64,000 nt of DNA from Eutreptiella sp. 'Long Island Sound 2002' (GCA_964036045.1 OZ038387.1:54592427-54656426), one strand, 5' to 3'. Counted from the stretch's first letter, positions 1 to 12,436 are shown. A program made the numbers and translations. Notes: generated by a model not told the origin, from the letters alone.

Positions 1-930
1 TGCCCCGACACATTCCCCAACAACACTCCTAAATATTTGACCCATGGCATAACCGTGACCCCTGCCACGGAAGTTGGCTGCGGTGTTCCCTCTGGCACTC
101 TTACTACCGCAACCGTTTTAGCATAGTTCACCTTCAAGCCCGAAAAGTACCCAAACACATTCACGATATAGAGTAGTGCCCTCAGGTCGCTCTGCTGTGC
201 TCGGCCGCACCCTGGCAGACAAAACAGTACATCCTCCGCGCAAAAAAGCACCCGGACTTTGCAATGAAGGCGCTCGAAGTCGTAGACCAAAAAGATCGTG
301 ACCACATTGAAAAGTAGGGGGGAGAGCGGGTCTCCTTGCCTGATGCCACACTGTGGTCGGAACTCCACACTGGGCTCAAACCCCCATCCCACACAAAAGA
401 GTTTGGGGCCTCCCATTGACAACAACAGTGAAACATATAAGACCGACGGACCTATGTACTCCAGCTACACCCGGAGAAATTGAAAGGAAACGGAGTCATA
501 TGCTTTTTGAAAATCAACCGCAACCATCATTTGCTCTGCCTTGGACTCCCACTCCACTTTTTCAGTACCGCATTCTGCAAAGCTATGGGGCACATGTCTT
601 GTGCTTGCACTACATGGGCGAACTTAGGAATACATTTCATCAATGAAACCGACCAAGAGTCCACAACCGCCCCCCGCAGGAGGAATGGTTTCATAGCTTC
701 CTCCATTCTTGGGAAAAAAACCGATGAAAACTGCTGGTATAGCTCTGCCGGCATGCAGTCCACTCCAGCGGACGAGCCAGCTTTCAGCAACTTTGGAGCC
801 GCCATGACAAAGTTTGTAGACAATGGCTTCATCAACAGGGGCAGGGCTGTGCGCACTTTCGCTAGCAAGGGCTGGCTCTCAATATATCTTCGGCACCCCC
901 CCCCCCCCGCGCGCCACCCCGGACCGAAAC
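1..930 (-). pseudogene. Non-LTR retrotransposon reverse transcriptase, 5' and 3' incomplete
   Basis: Reading the minus strand from about 930 down to base 1 gives a reverse-transcriptase palm. First comes a GVDCMPAEL segment and an IPK...PIALQN segment (motifs 1-2). Then follow VDFQKAYDSVSF (motif A), GIRQGDPLSPLLFN (motif B), a degenerate motif C reading FCAEDVLFC where Y/F-A-D-D is expected, and GLKVNYAKT plus KYLGVLLG after it. About 50 residues between PIALQN and motif A are missing, with a frame change near 560. One in-frame TAG lies at 465-467. The Y-to-C and D-to-E changes in motif C, the deletion and the stop all indicate a dead copy. It runs off the left edge. The fold assignment rests on family knowledge of LINE reverse transcriptases and is secure. 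The clade is not assigned. Confidence 0.85.
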
Positions 931-973
931 TCTTTGAGTAGGGAGGAGGAGTAGGGAGGAAACCAAACAACAT

Positions 974-3900
974 TAGACCAGAATCAGCGTGTGCTTAACC
1001 TTTGCTAAGCGCCTTGCCCTCCAACACAGTTTTGTCTATGGCTGCATTGATTGCCATCGTGCAGCATCAACTAGGAGGACAAATTTCGCTCGGAGCAGGT
1101 GAAGCAATTGCGGCAAAACTTGCTTCCTCGCCAAGAACATGCGGAACTGAAGAGGGACAGGCAGTGTCGCATCCACGACCGGGTGCGGGGCCACACAAGT
1201 GAATCCCTTTGCAATTGCACTATGCACATCAGTGTACTTTTCCTTAACATTGCCAGCCTCATCATACATCGGCACAGCAGATAGAGCATGTCCAAGGACG
1301 GCCAAAGCCAGGGTAAGCAACTGTATGCCTGCATTGGCTGTTCGGTCCGGTCAGTCAACCGTCAAAATCCAATACCCCCTACGGTAGGGGGGGGGGGGGT
1401 GGTCAAAGGGCTGTTGGAATGTGCCGGAAATTTGTGGTCCTAAACCGAAAGGTTGCTGCGCTGATCCTCGATGTGCTGGGAGAAAGAGAAACGGTGGGCC
1501 AGCATAGCAGTGCGGTGGCTCTTGGTGAGTGGCAAGAAGCCGATTAGCACCGCCATCTGCCAGGAGAGCAGCAACGTTTGAGGGATATAACTCAGGTGCA
1601 CAAAGGACACTGCAAATACTTTGCAAACGGTCCACAGGGGCTCCTCCGCCTGCTCACCTCATCATCTTCTATCCACTTCCGCCCCCAATGAGCTTCGATG
1701 ATGGCTTTCTTTCCCCCCTCCGGAACCGCTCAGGATATCAGCCACCTCAGAGAAAGACAAGGGTGTTGCTTCTTTGGCACCCCGTGAAAGGGAAACGGAA
1801 ACAGAAACCAAAGTCCAACGGTTTCAAAGGCCTCAATCCCCAAGGCCACCCGTGAACAAACTCGGCGCGAGCTTGGTCGCAAGACCCTACGGGGTCACAA
1901 GTGGTGCGCAAAAGACAGGGGGGGCACCCAAGCACTTAGCCAGACCGCTGGCCCTTTATTGTCACACCGAAAAAGCATCGGGAACAAGCGCAAGCACAAT
2001 GCTCTCTCTTGTCACGAGCATTCGCATATGGTCAAGGGGTTGGGGTGAGAGGAGGGTTAGTGGTTCGGGTGGTGAGGGGGTAGTCATAGTGGCGGTGTCT
2101 GGGAGCATGGTTCACGGCGGCAACAAAAGGAAGTGTACCCCTCCATCTTATCTCTGTAATGAAAATGGTAACGGTGATGAGACCCGTCCCGTGCCGTTGC
2201 ACCACGGGTGCCACAGACTGGTCGTGTGGAACCTAGTGGAAAATAGTGCGACAAAGCGTCATCTAGTTTCACAAGAGGAAGTGGATCCGAAGTGTCGGCA
2301 CCGCACATTTGCGTGTTGTGCAAAAAACACCGAACACCCCGCACTTGGCCCAAGCACCGTGAAGTTCGCACCACCAAAGGCTCTGACCAAAATACACAAA
2401 AATTGCGTTGTGCTGGGCGGGTGTTGATGCGAAACAAACTTGGGGGCGAGTTGTATTGAGGGTAGGTGGCATTCGAGGCATAGATAGGCATGGGCCACGT
2501 CTTTCAGCGATCAAATAAATTGAATCAAGACAAAGTTCACGTCCATTGCATCTCGGAACCCTATGAAGTGAGGCGTCTTGGTGATATAACAGCGGCACCG
2601 GCATGGGGCAATGTGGGCTGACATAAAGGTGGCCATGGCCAAACCATTGCTAAACGTCGTATGGCGTGGTTGAGGTCTCTAAGCGCTCGCATGGCGCATT
2701 GCCTTCACAGAAATGTCAAGGCATGGCGGGGATGATCACAAGCGACGCCGTGCAACGTGTCAAACACAAGGGTCGGTCTTGAGGCTCCCGCATTGAGACG
2801 GCAAAGGAGAAACCCCCAAGGTTCACATCTTGTTCCTCTCCAATAGCTCGGCGTAGCTAGATGCATTTGACCCCCTCCCCCCCTTCCCCCGTCCCCCAAA
2901 GCGAGCCTAGATGGCTCGATCGGGCTAGCCGCCGGTTGGCAACCGCCGGATACCGCCGGAAATCACCAAACGAAGCCACGGGTAGGCGACCGGCTAGCTT
3001 TGCGGCCAGGTGGTGGCTCGCACCGTTAGAGCCCCCCCACAACCCCACCCACCAATGGGTGGACAACCAACCCACCTATCCACGCGTGGAGGATTCCCTA
3101 CTCAAAAAGGTGAACAAGTACATACACTCGGAAGCACCAACCGGCATACTCCCTTAGCCTTGCACCCCACCGGGTGATTAGAACGCCCCCCCCGTAACAA
3201 TGCCGCCAACTGTCAAGTGGCATCGGCCCTTCCCGCTCATAGCCTTAGCCCTAACCTTCACGAGGGATTCTTTGCGGCGACTTGAATCCGAGCACCATGA
3301 CCCATGCCAAAACAATGGCACAAGAAAGGAAATCGGACGGAAACAGCAACCGAATCCACAACCAAGATGACAAGAAAGTCCAGCCGGCCTATCCGCACGG
3401 TGCCGAGAAAATGTGGTCCGAGAAATGTGCACGCTGTATGTGTGGAGTGGGGTGGGCTAGCGTACAAAGAAGCATATGGCACACATTGCCATCACAACGA
3501 CTAAGAAAGCAAAATACACGATCCATGTGCATCGGCTCCGTGGCATCTTTGTAGACTTCGAGTGTCGTGTGATCCATAATCATCCAAATGACACCAAGTG
3601 CTTCCGTCTTTGTCTTACACTTGCACCCAATTACTCTCCTCGCCATCATGTTGAAAAGCCTTACACCACACAAAGCTCGGTATGTGGCTCGATTCAACCT
3701 ACTAAATGCTCGCGACGCAAGATGCCGATCCCCCACCGAAAGTGCACACGCCGCTCCACTTTCTCGCCCACTAGTGAACAAAGTGCCGCGTTTCTCCGAC
3801 ACCGCGAGTGACCACAACGATTCAGATTCAGATGCGAGGCGGCCCACACGGCTTCCATCCACTAGTGTCGTTCTTTCAGGGGAAATGCGCGTTGGAAAGC

Positions 3901-4020
3901 ACTGAGGCGTAAAAGCATTGTTTTGACGGGGTGATCACAAAGAGGGAGGAAGGACCACACGATAGCTTTCACTCAGTTTAGCCTCGTAATCTCAAGTTCA
4001 AGTGGCGGGGTTAGGTGGGT
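974..4020. other. Region without a convincing gene
   Basis: Homopolymer runs (C at 895-908, G at 1387-1400) and short ORFs on both strands are present. Minus-strand frames at 1036-1320 and 1351-1635 could be the upstream part of the LINE at the left edge, but no domain is visible. Between 2000 and 3900 ORFs of 60-217 codons occur on both strands without recognisable motifs. I do not call a gene here. Confidence 0.4.
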
Positions 4021-4024
4021 CATA

Positions 4025-4810
4025 TCAACCACTCAAAGATCCATTTGGGGTTGGGTTGTTGTAGGAATGGCGTGGCGTCCCTTCCAACAGAGGGCTCGTC
4101 GTCCATGGAGGGCTTAGCGTGCCATAGGTCCCTCTTTTCTTAATACTCAACATCGATTCACCCTTTTCGAGATTGAGATGGCCGATACTAAATGAACCCC
4201 CGCTCAACCTTCCACATTGAACACCTTGAACTTCAACGGGGGTCAATCGATTTATTGGTTGTGCCACGATTCGAGCAATGCAAAGGATATCGTAGAGGCC
4301 TCGTGTGGTCATTGCCATGAGCCCGGGGTATATGAGGAAATGGTGCAGCATGTGACGTGCCAATTCAATTTGGTGAAGTACACAAAAACAAAGATTTACA
4401 ACGCACAATATTGTCGTATAGGCGTTAGCTCTCAAGCGGTAATACTCACTCCACCGGAATCCGTAAGAGCCAAAGCAAATAAATAATTCCGTAAATGTCA
4501 TCACGAACACTATCCAAATCGCAACGGACACCACCAGGTTAGGGGACATGGAAGGTCGTGGTTTGGCGTACAACATGACCATAACCGAACCCAACAAAGC
4601 GAACATGAACATTGCCACGTGGTACACCACTTGAGCGGCCACGCATGTGGGAGAAAAGAAAGTGGATCTCGCCATGAACTCGAAGGAATCTTGGAAATCC
4701 TCCCATGCATCTAGGCAATTGCCTTCTTCCACCTCATACCCAACATCTTCGCATAGCACGTATGCGTCCTCGTCGGCTTGTGACTCGTTTCGAAATGGAG
4801 CATGCCGCAT
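4025..4810 (-). CDS. Four-helix integral membrane protein, unknown function
   Basis: A single uninterrupted 261-codon frame runs from ATG at 4810 to TGA at 4025. The first 55 residues are acidic and soluble. Then come four hydrophobic stretches at about residues 60-82, 92-114, 130-150 and 158-175. Charged or polar connectors separate them, including a cluster of Tyr and Arg before the third helix. The last 80 residues are hydrophilic, rich in Ser, Gly and Pro, and probably cytosolic. The regular alternation of helices and loops is not expected of chance ORFs. I do not recognise a family. The start is the first ATG of the open frame. No neighbour suggests a pathway. An additional exon upstream cannot be excluded. 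Confidence 0.6.
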   Translation of the reverse strand: MRHAPFRNESQADEDAYVLCEDVGYEVEEGNCLDAWEDFQDSFEFMARSTFFSPTCVAAQVVYHVAMFMFALLGSVMVMLYAKPRPSMSPNLVVSVAIWIVFVMTFTELFICFGSYGFRWSEYYRLRANAYTTILCVVNLCFCVLHQIELARHMLHHFLIYPGLMAMTTRGLYDILCIARIVAQPINRLTPVEVQGVQCGRLSGGSFSIGHLNLEKGESMLSIKKRGTYGTLSPPWTTSPLLEGTPRHSYNNPTPNGSLSG

Positions 4811-4945
4811 ACCTAATCCGAAGAGCAGTCAACTCCGTGCGTGCAAGGCCTTGGCAAACCCTACCCTTTAGCATATCTTCTTCCTAGGCGCCCGAAGCGA
4901 AAAGAAGTCGGAGGTTCCTCAAACTACTAGCTTACCAACATTCTT

Positions 4946-6161
4946 GAAAACTGGGATACTTTCTTCATTTTGGAAGGGGGTTATTGTAGCCCGTTTTTTT
5001 TTGGCAGAAAAACGGGTTAACCCGACCAACGTTAAGGTAATAGTCTCCCTTGACACATTGCAAGAGGCAAAGCAAAAGCAAAGCGGAAGAAGTGAAATAT
5101 TGGATGACACGAGTAATAACCCTGCCGCCGGCATGGGGAAAAAAGCCTCCACTGTACATACACTATACAGGATAGTTTCAACAAGTCACCTTTGATTAGC
5201 ATTTATATATATTTATAAAGTTAGTTTTGTTGCATTTGTCCGAATCCGAGCGCACAAAAGAGAAGGAGAAATATGAGAGAGAGTGAATCCGAATCCGAAC
5301 AATATATTATCATCACTCACTTGGGCAACAAGGGCCGCACATGGAACCATCCTTGGCACCCTCACCCATGCAAGATTCGTGGTAGGGAGCATTGCACATC
5401 ACACAAAATACACAGTGCTTCCCTCGCAAAGGCCGCCACACATTGATCTCACGGGAGCACTTATAGCAAATGAACTTAGAAGCCACATGCCTAGGTGGGT
5501 ATTTGGCCGCATCTTTGGGAAGGGCATTGGTGCATCTGACAAATCTTGCAAAATGGGTGCATTAGCCGGTGTGGGAGGGGCAGCCGGATTCCTATACTCT
5601 TCACGAGCCTCATCCAAACCCCGTTTCAAGGACATTTGTGTCAACGGACACTCCTCGGTCCCACTCCGAGGCACTAGACTCACTTTTGCAATTGATTTGA
5701 ACCCATTGTTTTTGCTACCTGGGATGATGTCATCATGTGACATCACCACCCCAAAATGCGTTTTTTTCAGTTGGAAAATGGAAATTGTTACCAGCACCTC
5801 CATTGGCACAAGCGTCTCACCGTGGTTCGGAAAACATGTCACACCCCTATGAAACGCCAGGATAACCCGTTTTTTCGGCTGTAAAACGGGTTACCTAGCC
5901 CAAAAAAACGGGTTAATAGTCCGGTTTACGGGTAGCCCCTGCCAAAACTGTGGACAGGTTAACCCGTTTTTCTGCCAAACAAAAACGGGCTATTAACCCC
6001 CTTTTTCGGCTGGAAAACGGGTTACCTAGCCCAAAAAAACGGGTTAATAGCCCGTTTTACGGTTAACCCCCTGCCAAAACTGTGGACAGGTTAACCCGTT
6101 TTTCTGCCAAAAAAAAACGGGCTATTAACCCCCTTTTAAAATGAAGAAAGTATCCCAGTTT
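4946..6161. mobile_element. DNA-transposon-like element with long terminal inverted repeats
   Basis: The left end begins GAAAACTGGGATACTTTC at 4946. The same sequence occurs inverted, ending at 6161, and the match continues for about 45 bases with a few differences, through a GGGGGTTA block to TAGCCCG. The trinucleotide CTT flanks both ends, consistent with a 3-bp target-site duplication as in PIF/Harbinger or CACTA elements, although three bases could match by chance. The right third holds two tandem copies of a roughly 130-bp block rich in AACGGGTTA and its complement. A related block also lies outside the right end at 6180-6225, so the true outer limit may be more complex. A minus-strand coding remnant lies inside. 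Confidence 0.7.
5313..5842 (-). pseudogene. Element-internal ORF with Cys/His zinc-finger tail, frameshifted
   Basis: The minus-strand frame from 5842 encodes about 125 residues of ordinary composition, then loses frame near 5460. In the neighbouring frame it continues into a cysteine-rich end. That end has a CYKC pair, then HCVFCVMCNAPYHESC, then MCGPCC, and stops at TGA 5313. The spacing resembles the cross-brace zinc fingers found at the C-termini of several DDE transposases (for example the piggyBac family) or PHD-type fingers. I cannot decide between them. Its location within the 4946-6161 inverted-repeat element suggests a remnant of that element's transposase or of a captured gene. Confidence 0.45.
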
Positions 6162-6179
6162 TCCTTCGTGCCTCGTACA

Positions 6180-6970
6180 GCCCGTTTTACTGCCGATAAA
6201 ACGGGTTAATAGCCCGTTTTACATATAAAAAACACTGCAAGCCAATTACCTTGCGCAGCTAAAGCGAGTACGAAAGAAACAATGCGCGTCGTTTGACGAA
6301 TGATAGCCACAACGGGCAAACCGAGTAGTGCTCAATTCCAAGTGTTATGAAGTGATGGTCTTGTTCGAAACCCTTCCGACGGCCAACAGTGAGCAACTTG
6401 CCTCAACTGATAACGAGCTTCCTTCACCCTCACTGTTTGGGAGATTTCACATAACACCCTTGGGTGGGGGGGATGGTTCGGGACGGTCCATGGACACACC
6501 GTCGCGTGCGCGGAAACGCACCCTGTTTGCCTTCCCGCTATGATGCAAACTCGTCATTGGCCACGATTAAGCAAGTGTGTCAAGCGACATGAGGTCCCTT
6601 TGGGGGATTTACGCACAACGCGGGGGCATTAGTAGTACTAATGTAGTAGTATTGGTATGTATGTCTGAACCCTTTACGTGTAGTGTCGCTCCTCTCTCGA
6701 AGGCAGATGAGCTTTGTGCACATGAGTGTCATGTTCCGGTACATGCATCACGACACACCTCAATGCAGAAGCTCAACATTATGTTTCACCACCACGGAAC
6801 ATGCACGTCGCTCTCGCCCATAATTGCATGGCAAGGGGTATTCCGTTGACGACTTCACTTGTATTGCACCCTTGAAAGCTTGCTCGCATTGTCAACATTC
6901 AACACCCTACCGCGTCCCATTCTTATTTTAGGGCCGGCAGTCTTAGATTTACGTGTACTCCATTTGCCAT
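6180..6970. other. No gene seen
   Basis: The first 50 bases repeat the AACGGGTTA-type motif of the element to the left. The rest is unique-looking sequence with only short ORFs. Confidence 0.4.
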
Positions 6971-6989
6971 CCCCGTCTTGGGGCACATA

Positions 6990-7481
6990 ATGGACAAGGT
7001 GAATAAGATGCGGGTAGGCAACGAGATTCGCCAAAAGCGAGTCATGTCCGACCTTTATGCGAAGGAGAATAAGTATGCTTACGTACGCCTGATGAACCAG
7101 AAAGTCCTCCCTCCGATCGCTTCCAACCAAGAGCCTGAGCCGTTCAAGACGCCGCCAGCAAAAATTGGAGGCTTAAAGCAATCCGCACGCCCTAAGCAAA
7201 AGTGTCCGTTTAGCCGCTTGGACCGCGTTGAAAGCATCTCACCGTATACCTCCGAGGCAATGCGATACGGAGAGTTGCTGCCCATCTCACAAACGACGTT
7301 GGAGGGTTGGCAATCCGACTCGTTGAGTGAGGATCATTTTATTCCTACCAACCCTAAATACGCCCAAACCAACACTCTCCTTGGGGAGGACATCCTAACT
7401 AAGACCCCACCACCACAAGGCCGGAAGCACGTGGCGGGTCCCGCGACGACGGTCCAATTAGGTAACCCGCTTTGGGCGTGA
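6990..7481 (+). CDS. Hypothetical soluble basic protein, 163 residues
   Basis: ATG at 6990 opens a 163-codon frame ending TGA at 7481. The frame is open back to about 6870 without another ATG, so an upstream exon is possible. The product is hydrophilic. It has a basic N-terminal third (repeated Lys/Arg around MDKVNKMRV and EIRQKR), a Pro/Lys-rich middle and an acidic SDSLSEDH segment. No signal peptide or membrane segment is visible. A competing minus-strand ORF overlaps at 6855-7130 but has poorer composition. I do not recognise a family and could be looking at one exon of a larger gene. Confidence 0.4.
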   Translation: MDKVNKMRVGNEIRQKRVMSDLYAKENKYAYVRLMNQKVLPPIASNQEPEPFKTPPAKIGGLKQSARPKQKCPFSRLDRVESISPYTSEAMRYGELLPISQTTLEGWQSDSLSEDHFIPTNPKYAQTNTLLGEDILTKTPPPQGRKHVAGPATTVQLGNPLWA

Positions 7482-7499
7482 CGCGGGGTAGCCCTAACT

Positions 7500-10400
7500 T
7501 GTTTGTAAGGCCGTAGACGTGCTGTGGTGTGGTATGGTGTGGTACGGTGCGCTAGGCGCTTGACCGTCACCCTTTTGGAGGTTCCACGGACAAAGGGGGG
7601 TTGGAGGAGGGAAGGGGGGATGGGGGGGGCTTCGACACATTTGCTGTTGGTTTTTTGTTGTTTTGTCGCCTTCTTCGCCGTATCGATAACCCCGATAGCA
7701 TGCACTACACGACATACAAGAAGATGCAATGAGCACCAAATTCAACACGACACACGCATGGAGATCCTAGCCCTACCTTGTAATCCCCCCCTCCGGATTC
7801 CGTGGATTCCGCGATTCCATCGCGGTACATTTTTTGGTGCTCGGGTGTGCGATTTGGGCGCCCAATCCCATCCAAAACCCTACAACCGATGAAAGTGGGA
7901 TCTCGTGATCGTTACCCCGCATTTCAGTTATTGAAGAGATGTCTTTGACACTGTTGACCTTTGCTCGTTGCTTATGCCATTGCGGTTGACACACATACCA
8001 TTTTGGCACGTTCCATACGATTTGGCTTGCATCCTCAAAAACCGCTTGTGGAGTTGTTGAGACTTTTGTGTCGTGTTGATCCCTCTTGCACAAACACAAT
8101 GACCCGTTGAAACTTTACGGCTATATGTCGCACACACGTGCGCACAAAACACATGCATGGCGGAGTGGGTTCCTCTTTTGAGTGCAAGCAGCCTCGTTTT
8201 CCTAAGATTTTGGTGGCCATCGAATGAATGATGCAACATCAAAGCTCATGAGTGTTAGATGCATGGCATCCCCTCCACAAGCTTAGCCTTCTCACCTTTT
8301 TTGTGCGACCCATGGGGCACCAAGCACAAATGTCACTTCCGCCCTTTGGGTTGGTTGTAACATACAGAGTACTATTGTCCGCGAATGTAGTTCGGCCTCC
8401 CTTTGGCGTTGGCATCCCAGTGTAAGGGCTCTCCTTTTGGCAGCAGTAGCGCTTGCGCTTCGTGCTTGGAAAAAGATTGTCCTGGGTTTACTTTGTGGTT
8501 GGAACTTGTGTTGCATTCCAAGTCCACACAACTTGAATAGGCCCAAAATATTGCTCGGAAATGCGGTGTTGCCCTATGCTGAGTCCCTTATCCATCGATC
8601 ATTTCTTCTTCCATGTGACATTTGTCTTGGTCCGTGTAATAATGTGCTTCGACATGTGCACCCGTGTTGTGGGACACCATAACCTCGTTGGTGACATGCT
8701 TCTTGTGCACCATGTAGCACACACCGGAGCAACCATTGTCACACGTTAAGCTTTTGGTGGGATGCATCGCATGGTGTGGCACACATGCACATGAAGTGGA
8801 GATTTCCCTTCAAATCAATGGATTCCCATACACATCCAATTGTACCTCCTGGAGAGGTACATCCCTAAAATTGCCAAGGGCAACCATTACACCGAGTCTC
8901 CCTTCCATTGGTGTCCCCTTTGTACAAAACTCTTGGACAGGAACCCTTTGCACCACGGCCAAGAGGGATGCACTCATGCACAACGGGTGCCAAAAGCTGG
9001 GAATATTTCTCTCACAACCCCAAAACTCCAAAAGCTACATTCAGAACAAAAACACCCCATCAACACCCGTTCACTTTATTGGTCCGCAAAAATGGCAAAG
9101 GGTGGGTGGGTGTGCAAACGGATCTCTTGACACCATCGCTCTCTACGAAGGAGAGACAACTGGTAACAACTCATCGGTCGTTCAGTAGTATTTGTATTTT
9201 CTTTGCCTGTCCTAATGGTACCCTGACTGCCCCACGTCACACGTATCAGCCAGTGCACGTCATCATGTCAACAATCTAGCCGGGGTCTCTTGTCCACATG
9301 CCGTATGCATCATCTTTTTGCAGCATAGATTACTCCAAATGACGTGTAGTTAACCTGAACTCAACCTAGGTAGGGGCCACCGCCATGCACCAAAAAAGCC
9401 AAAGGAGAGACTACGGCCTGGATCATTTTGCACTGTGTGGTTGGAGATTGCGCCTGGTTGGCTTGTCCCGACGGCGCGCCGTTGGTGGCCCTTCACAAGC
9501 ACGCCCGAGGGCTTGTCACACGTTGCCTTTTATTCTTTTGCATTGTTCGGAACACCTACCAGTTGCTCGTACACACGTACACAAACACGCTCTTGCTCAC
9601 CACAAAGCCACTATGTAGCGCACACATTCATGTAGAGGGCACCACGTCTTGAATTTGGCCGTCATCAAGTGCTCTTGCTGTGCCCAAAGAAGGGATTGTG
9701 GCTGCATCTACCAACCTCTACTCGGTGCTTAAGCAGCCCATATCAATCTGCGAGGGGGTTGTTGCATCACATCCGAAGAAAAGAGTAATACTTCCATAGG
9801 AAAAGTAACCCCCCCCCACCAACCCCCGAACCTCCACGTTTGGAGGGGGGCTGGGTTGAATGCAGGCATATTGCTTGTAAATTGCGTTGAGTGCAAAAGC
9901 CACCCTTGAACGCAATTGTGCGATCTTGAATGATGTGAGCTGCTGTGCCACATGATTGTTTAACCATGCACCACGTGCAATCGAGCCCTTTTCTGCTGTT
10001 TGCTTTGCTCCCTACTGGAGGGATATGCATGTGTGCGAAATTCCTTGGGAGGGGGGGCAGGCATTTGTGGCTGTGTTTTGCACTGAGCACTGCTTTTCCT
10101 GCCCGCCAACCTTGCCCCTGCTGCGCCATCATGCTGCCTACCCTGATGCTGTCCTCTTGTGTTTCAACTTACCCCATGCTTCAAAGGAGCACCTAATTAG
10201 AAAACATGCATGAAGGGATGAGTCCCCATCATCAGTGTGCCTCTGAATTTGTCTTGCAAAGCAGCCTTGCAGTTCTACCGGACCCTCGGAACTTTAAGAG
10301 TGTCTGATGCCAACTGTCTGCAGGGATCCAAAGAATAGTCTATGCCGTGTTTCGCATGGAGTCCGGCACGTTCATGACGCGTTGGTATGGTAAGGTAAGG

Positions 10401-11390
10401 TCAGCTCCAAGCTCCAGCGTAAAGTTCCCCTTTATCCCTCGTGGCGTCCTTTCCGTCCCGCGGGGCCACAGACACCCCAGCGCCGCAGACGCTGCGTTCC
10501 TGCTTATGTCTTCGACGGGATTCCAATCAGGCTTTTCTAGTTCAGGCGCCAGGTGCAATGACAACTGAACTACACGACCTCTTCATGGCTCGTTGGCCAA
10601 TGCGACTTGCAGTCAAGGCAAGATGCATTTCAGCATCGCAGCACTGCTGTCCTTGGTCATGCATTTATCTGTGCCCAAAGACACTCACACTGTGGGGAGA
10701 CTGTCATGTCGTTACCAATATGCATATGACCCTGGGGTATTTCCAAAGTACTTCCGCATCCTCAGGTCTTCACTGAAACTCACTGGCCAGAAAGGATTGA
10801 CATGGTGTGAGAGGTCGGGTTTCAAGTGATGGATTGTTCTGTGTTACACTTAGAGTTTTCAAACCTCTCTGTGGAATACTGGCTGGCATTGCCTGGGTGG
10901 CGGGCATCCAGTGTCTTGGATCAACCATCTGTTGGCCCCTTGCATCGTCGGTGGTTGCGAGTAGCCTCCGAGCCACTCGCCTGGGGTCGGAACAAAGGGG
11001 AAGCTGGGCCAGGTGGGAAGCGGATGCCACAAATGCTGCACATCTCAGATATGCTGCCACCTTTCAATCTATGAGGACAAGCACTGTCGGACACGGACGA
11101 GAGTATGGACCACATTGGGGTCCGTACTCTGTGTGTGGTACCAAGGATATAGACGCCAATCCACAATCTGCGAAGTCACAACCCAAGACCTCTCACTCAT
11201 ACCACATGCTGGATTGGTGGAGGCTTTCCTCTGCAAAACCGCAACGTCACTGAATCAATCAGGTTTTTTTTGCTGGCCACTGTCTTCATCTTTGCAGTTC
11301 ACCCCCCTCCCCTATGCAGAACCACGATCCCAGGCCCCTGATTTCTAACTGCTCAAGTGGGAAAAACAAGAAAGCAACCAGTGGCTGAAG
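7500..11390. other. Long stretch without a convincing gene
   Basis: Frames of 60-150 codons occur on both strands (for example 8736-9188 plus, 8810-9031 minus) but none carries a motif I can defend. The minus frames across 8300-9260 read in fragments with several stops and may be an old transposase. A G tract (7617-7628) and a C tract (9811-9818) are present. Confidence 0.4.
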
Positions 11391-11402
11391 TAGAAGCATC
11401 CA

Positions 11403-11458
11403 GTAAAGTAAAGTAAAGTAAAGTAGAGCAGAGTAAAGAGTAAAGTAAACAGTAAAGT
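11403..11458. repeat. (AAAGT)n microsatellite
   Basis: A run of imperfect AAAGT units occurs in the plus orientation. Confidence 0.9.
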
Positions 11459-11670
11459 TGAGAATGTCCAGTTGACAGCAAGTGCAATAACTGGGCAAGT
11501 GCAAGAAAGCGGGCAAGCACAGCATGCTCACAGTGCAAGTGTTCTTTCAATACCCTTCACGCGCTGCATGCACCCCCCCCCCCCCTCTTGTCCAAGCAAC
11601 CCCTATGTCCAAGCAACAATGGGCGTTGGTTCCGTCAATTTTTGCACCGTGGATTTGGCAGTGTGTTTTT

Positions 11671-11820
11671 CCAATTGATCCTACTGCGTGCCATGTGCCT
11701 ATGTGTGCACTCTGATTCTTTGGTTTTGAGATGCATGATGTTCTTCCAATTGATCCTACTGCGTGCCATGTGCCTATGTGTGCACTCTGATTCTTTGGTT
11801 TTGAGATGCATGATGTTCAT
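11671..11820. repeat. Near-identical 75-bp tandem duplication
   Basis: The block starting CCAATTGATCCTACTGCG at 11671 is repeated immediately at 11746 with almost no differences. This is a recent duplication. It keeps a plus and a minus frame open because 75 is a multiple of three. Confidence 0.9.
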
Positions 11821-11869
11821 ATTTTGTGTCAAGGAAGCTCTGTTGGCCAAGAGGGCATTTGTAGCGCAT

Positions 11870-12360
11870 AGTGCGTGTATAGAGGGCGCATAGAGGGCGC
11901 ATAGGGGGAACGTTAGCGCGCCGGGCGCGCGCCGGGCATCTTTTTGGACCCGTGCCCCACCGGTGACTTTTTAGGGGGTGCGCTAAGGGGGCGCACTTAG
12001 GGGGCGCCTCAAGCGCAGTGCGCGCGCAGTGCAACTATTTGGGCGTTTGGCCGTACTAGAGACCCATACTTTGAGATACTAGGGGCCCCTAGGGGCATCA
12101 TGGTGACCCCTAGCGGAGGTTTTGAATTCTGATTTTGTCCCCCTTTGTTGGGGACCCCCGAGAATGCAGGGGTGATGTAGCATTTCCGCCCTCTTTTGGG
12201 CCCAAACCGTCCGGTGCTATTGAGGAAACCGGGACAATCTTTGAATCCACGCTTTGTTGCGTGGTGCATCATGGTGACCCCCGGCGTAGGTTTTGAGTTT
12301 TGATTTTGTTCCCTTTGTTGGGGACCCCCGAGAATGCAGGGGTGATGTAGATGTAGCCAA
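11870..12360. repeat. Dispersed repeat with two direct copies of an approximately 88-bp block
   Basis: Three 11-bp units of the type GAGGGCGCATA at 11877-11907 are the reverse complement of the minisatellite at 30.5-31.9 kb. They are followed by a GC-rich GCGCAGTGCGCGCG stretch. Two direct copies of a block running from CATCATGGTGACCCC to GAATGCAGGGGTGATGTAG lie at about 12093-12180 and 12262-12350. A third related piece (GGGTGATGTAGCC after GGGGACCCCGAGAA) occurs at 55260. There it is also preceded by an ACGCAGTGCG stretch. Confidence 0.75.
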
Positions 12361-12389
12361 TTCGCCGAGACCGGCACCTGAAGATCCCT

Positions 12390-12436
12390 GCCTCGAGCTT
12401 TAATACCCCGGCTCGAGAAGGAGGCATTCAGGGGCT
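12390..12436 (+). repeat. Hairpin leader motif upstream of the 12.5-kb gene
   Basis: The arms GCCTCGAGC and GCTCGAGAAGGAGGC enclose a short loop, so the stretch can fold. A near-identical copy lies at 34033-34076 on the other strand. There it is likewise upstream of a minus-strand coding start (33832). The strand given is the orientation relative to the downstream gene. Confidence 0.75.
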
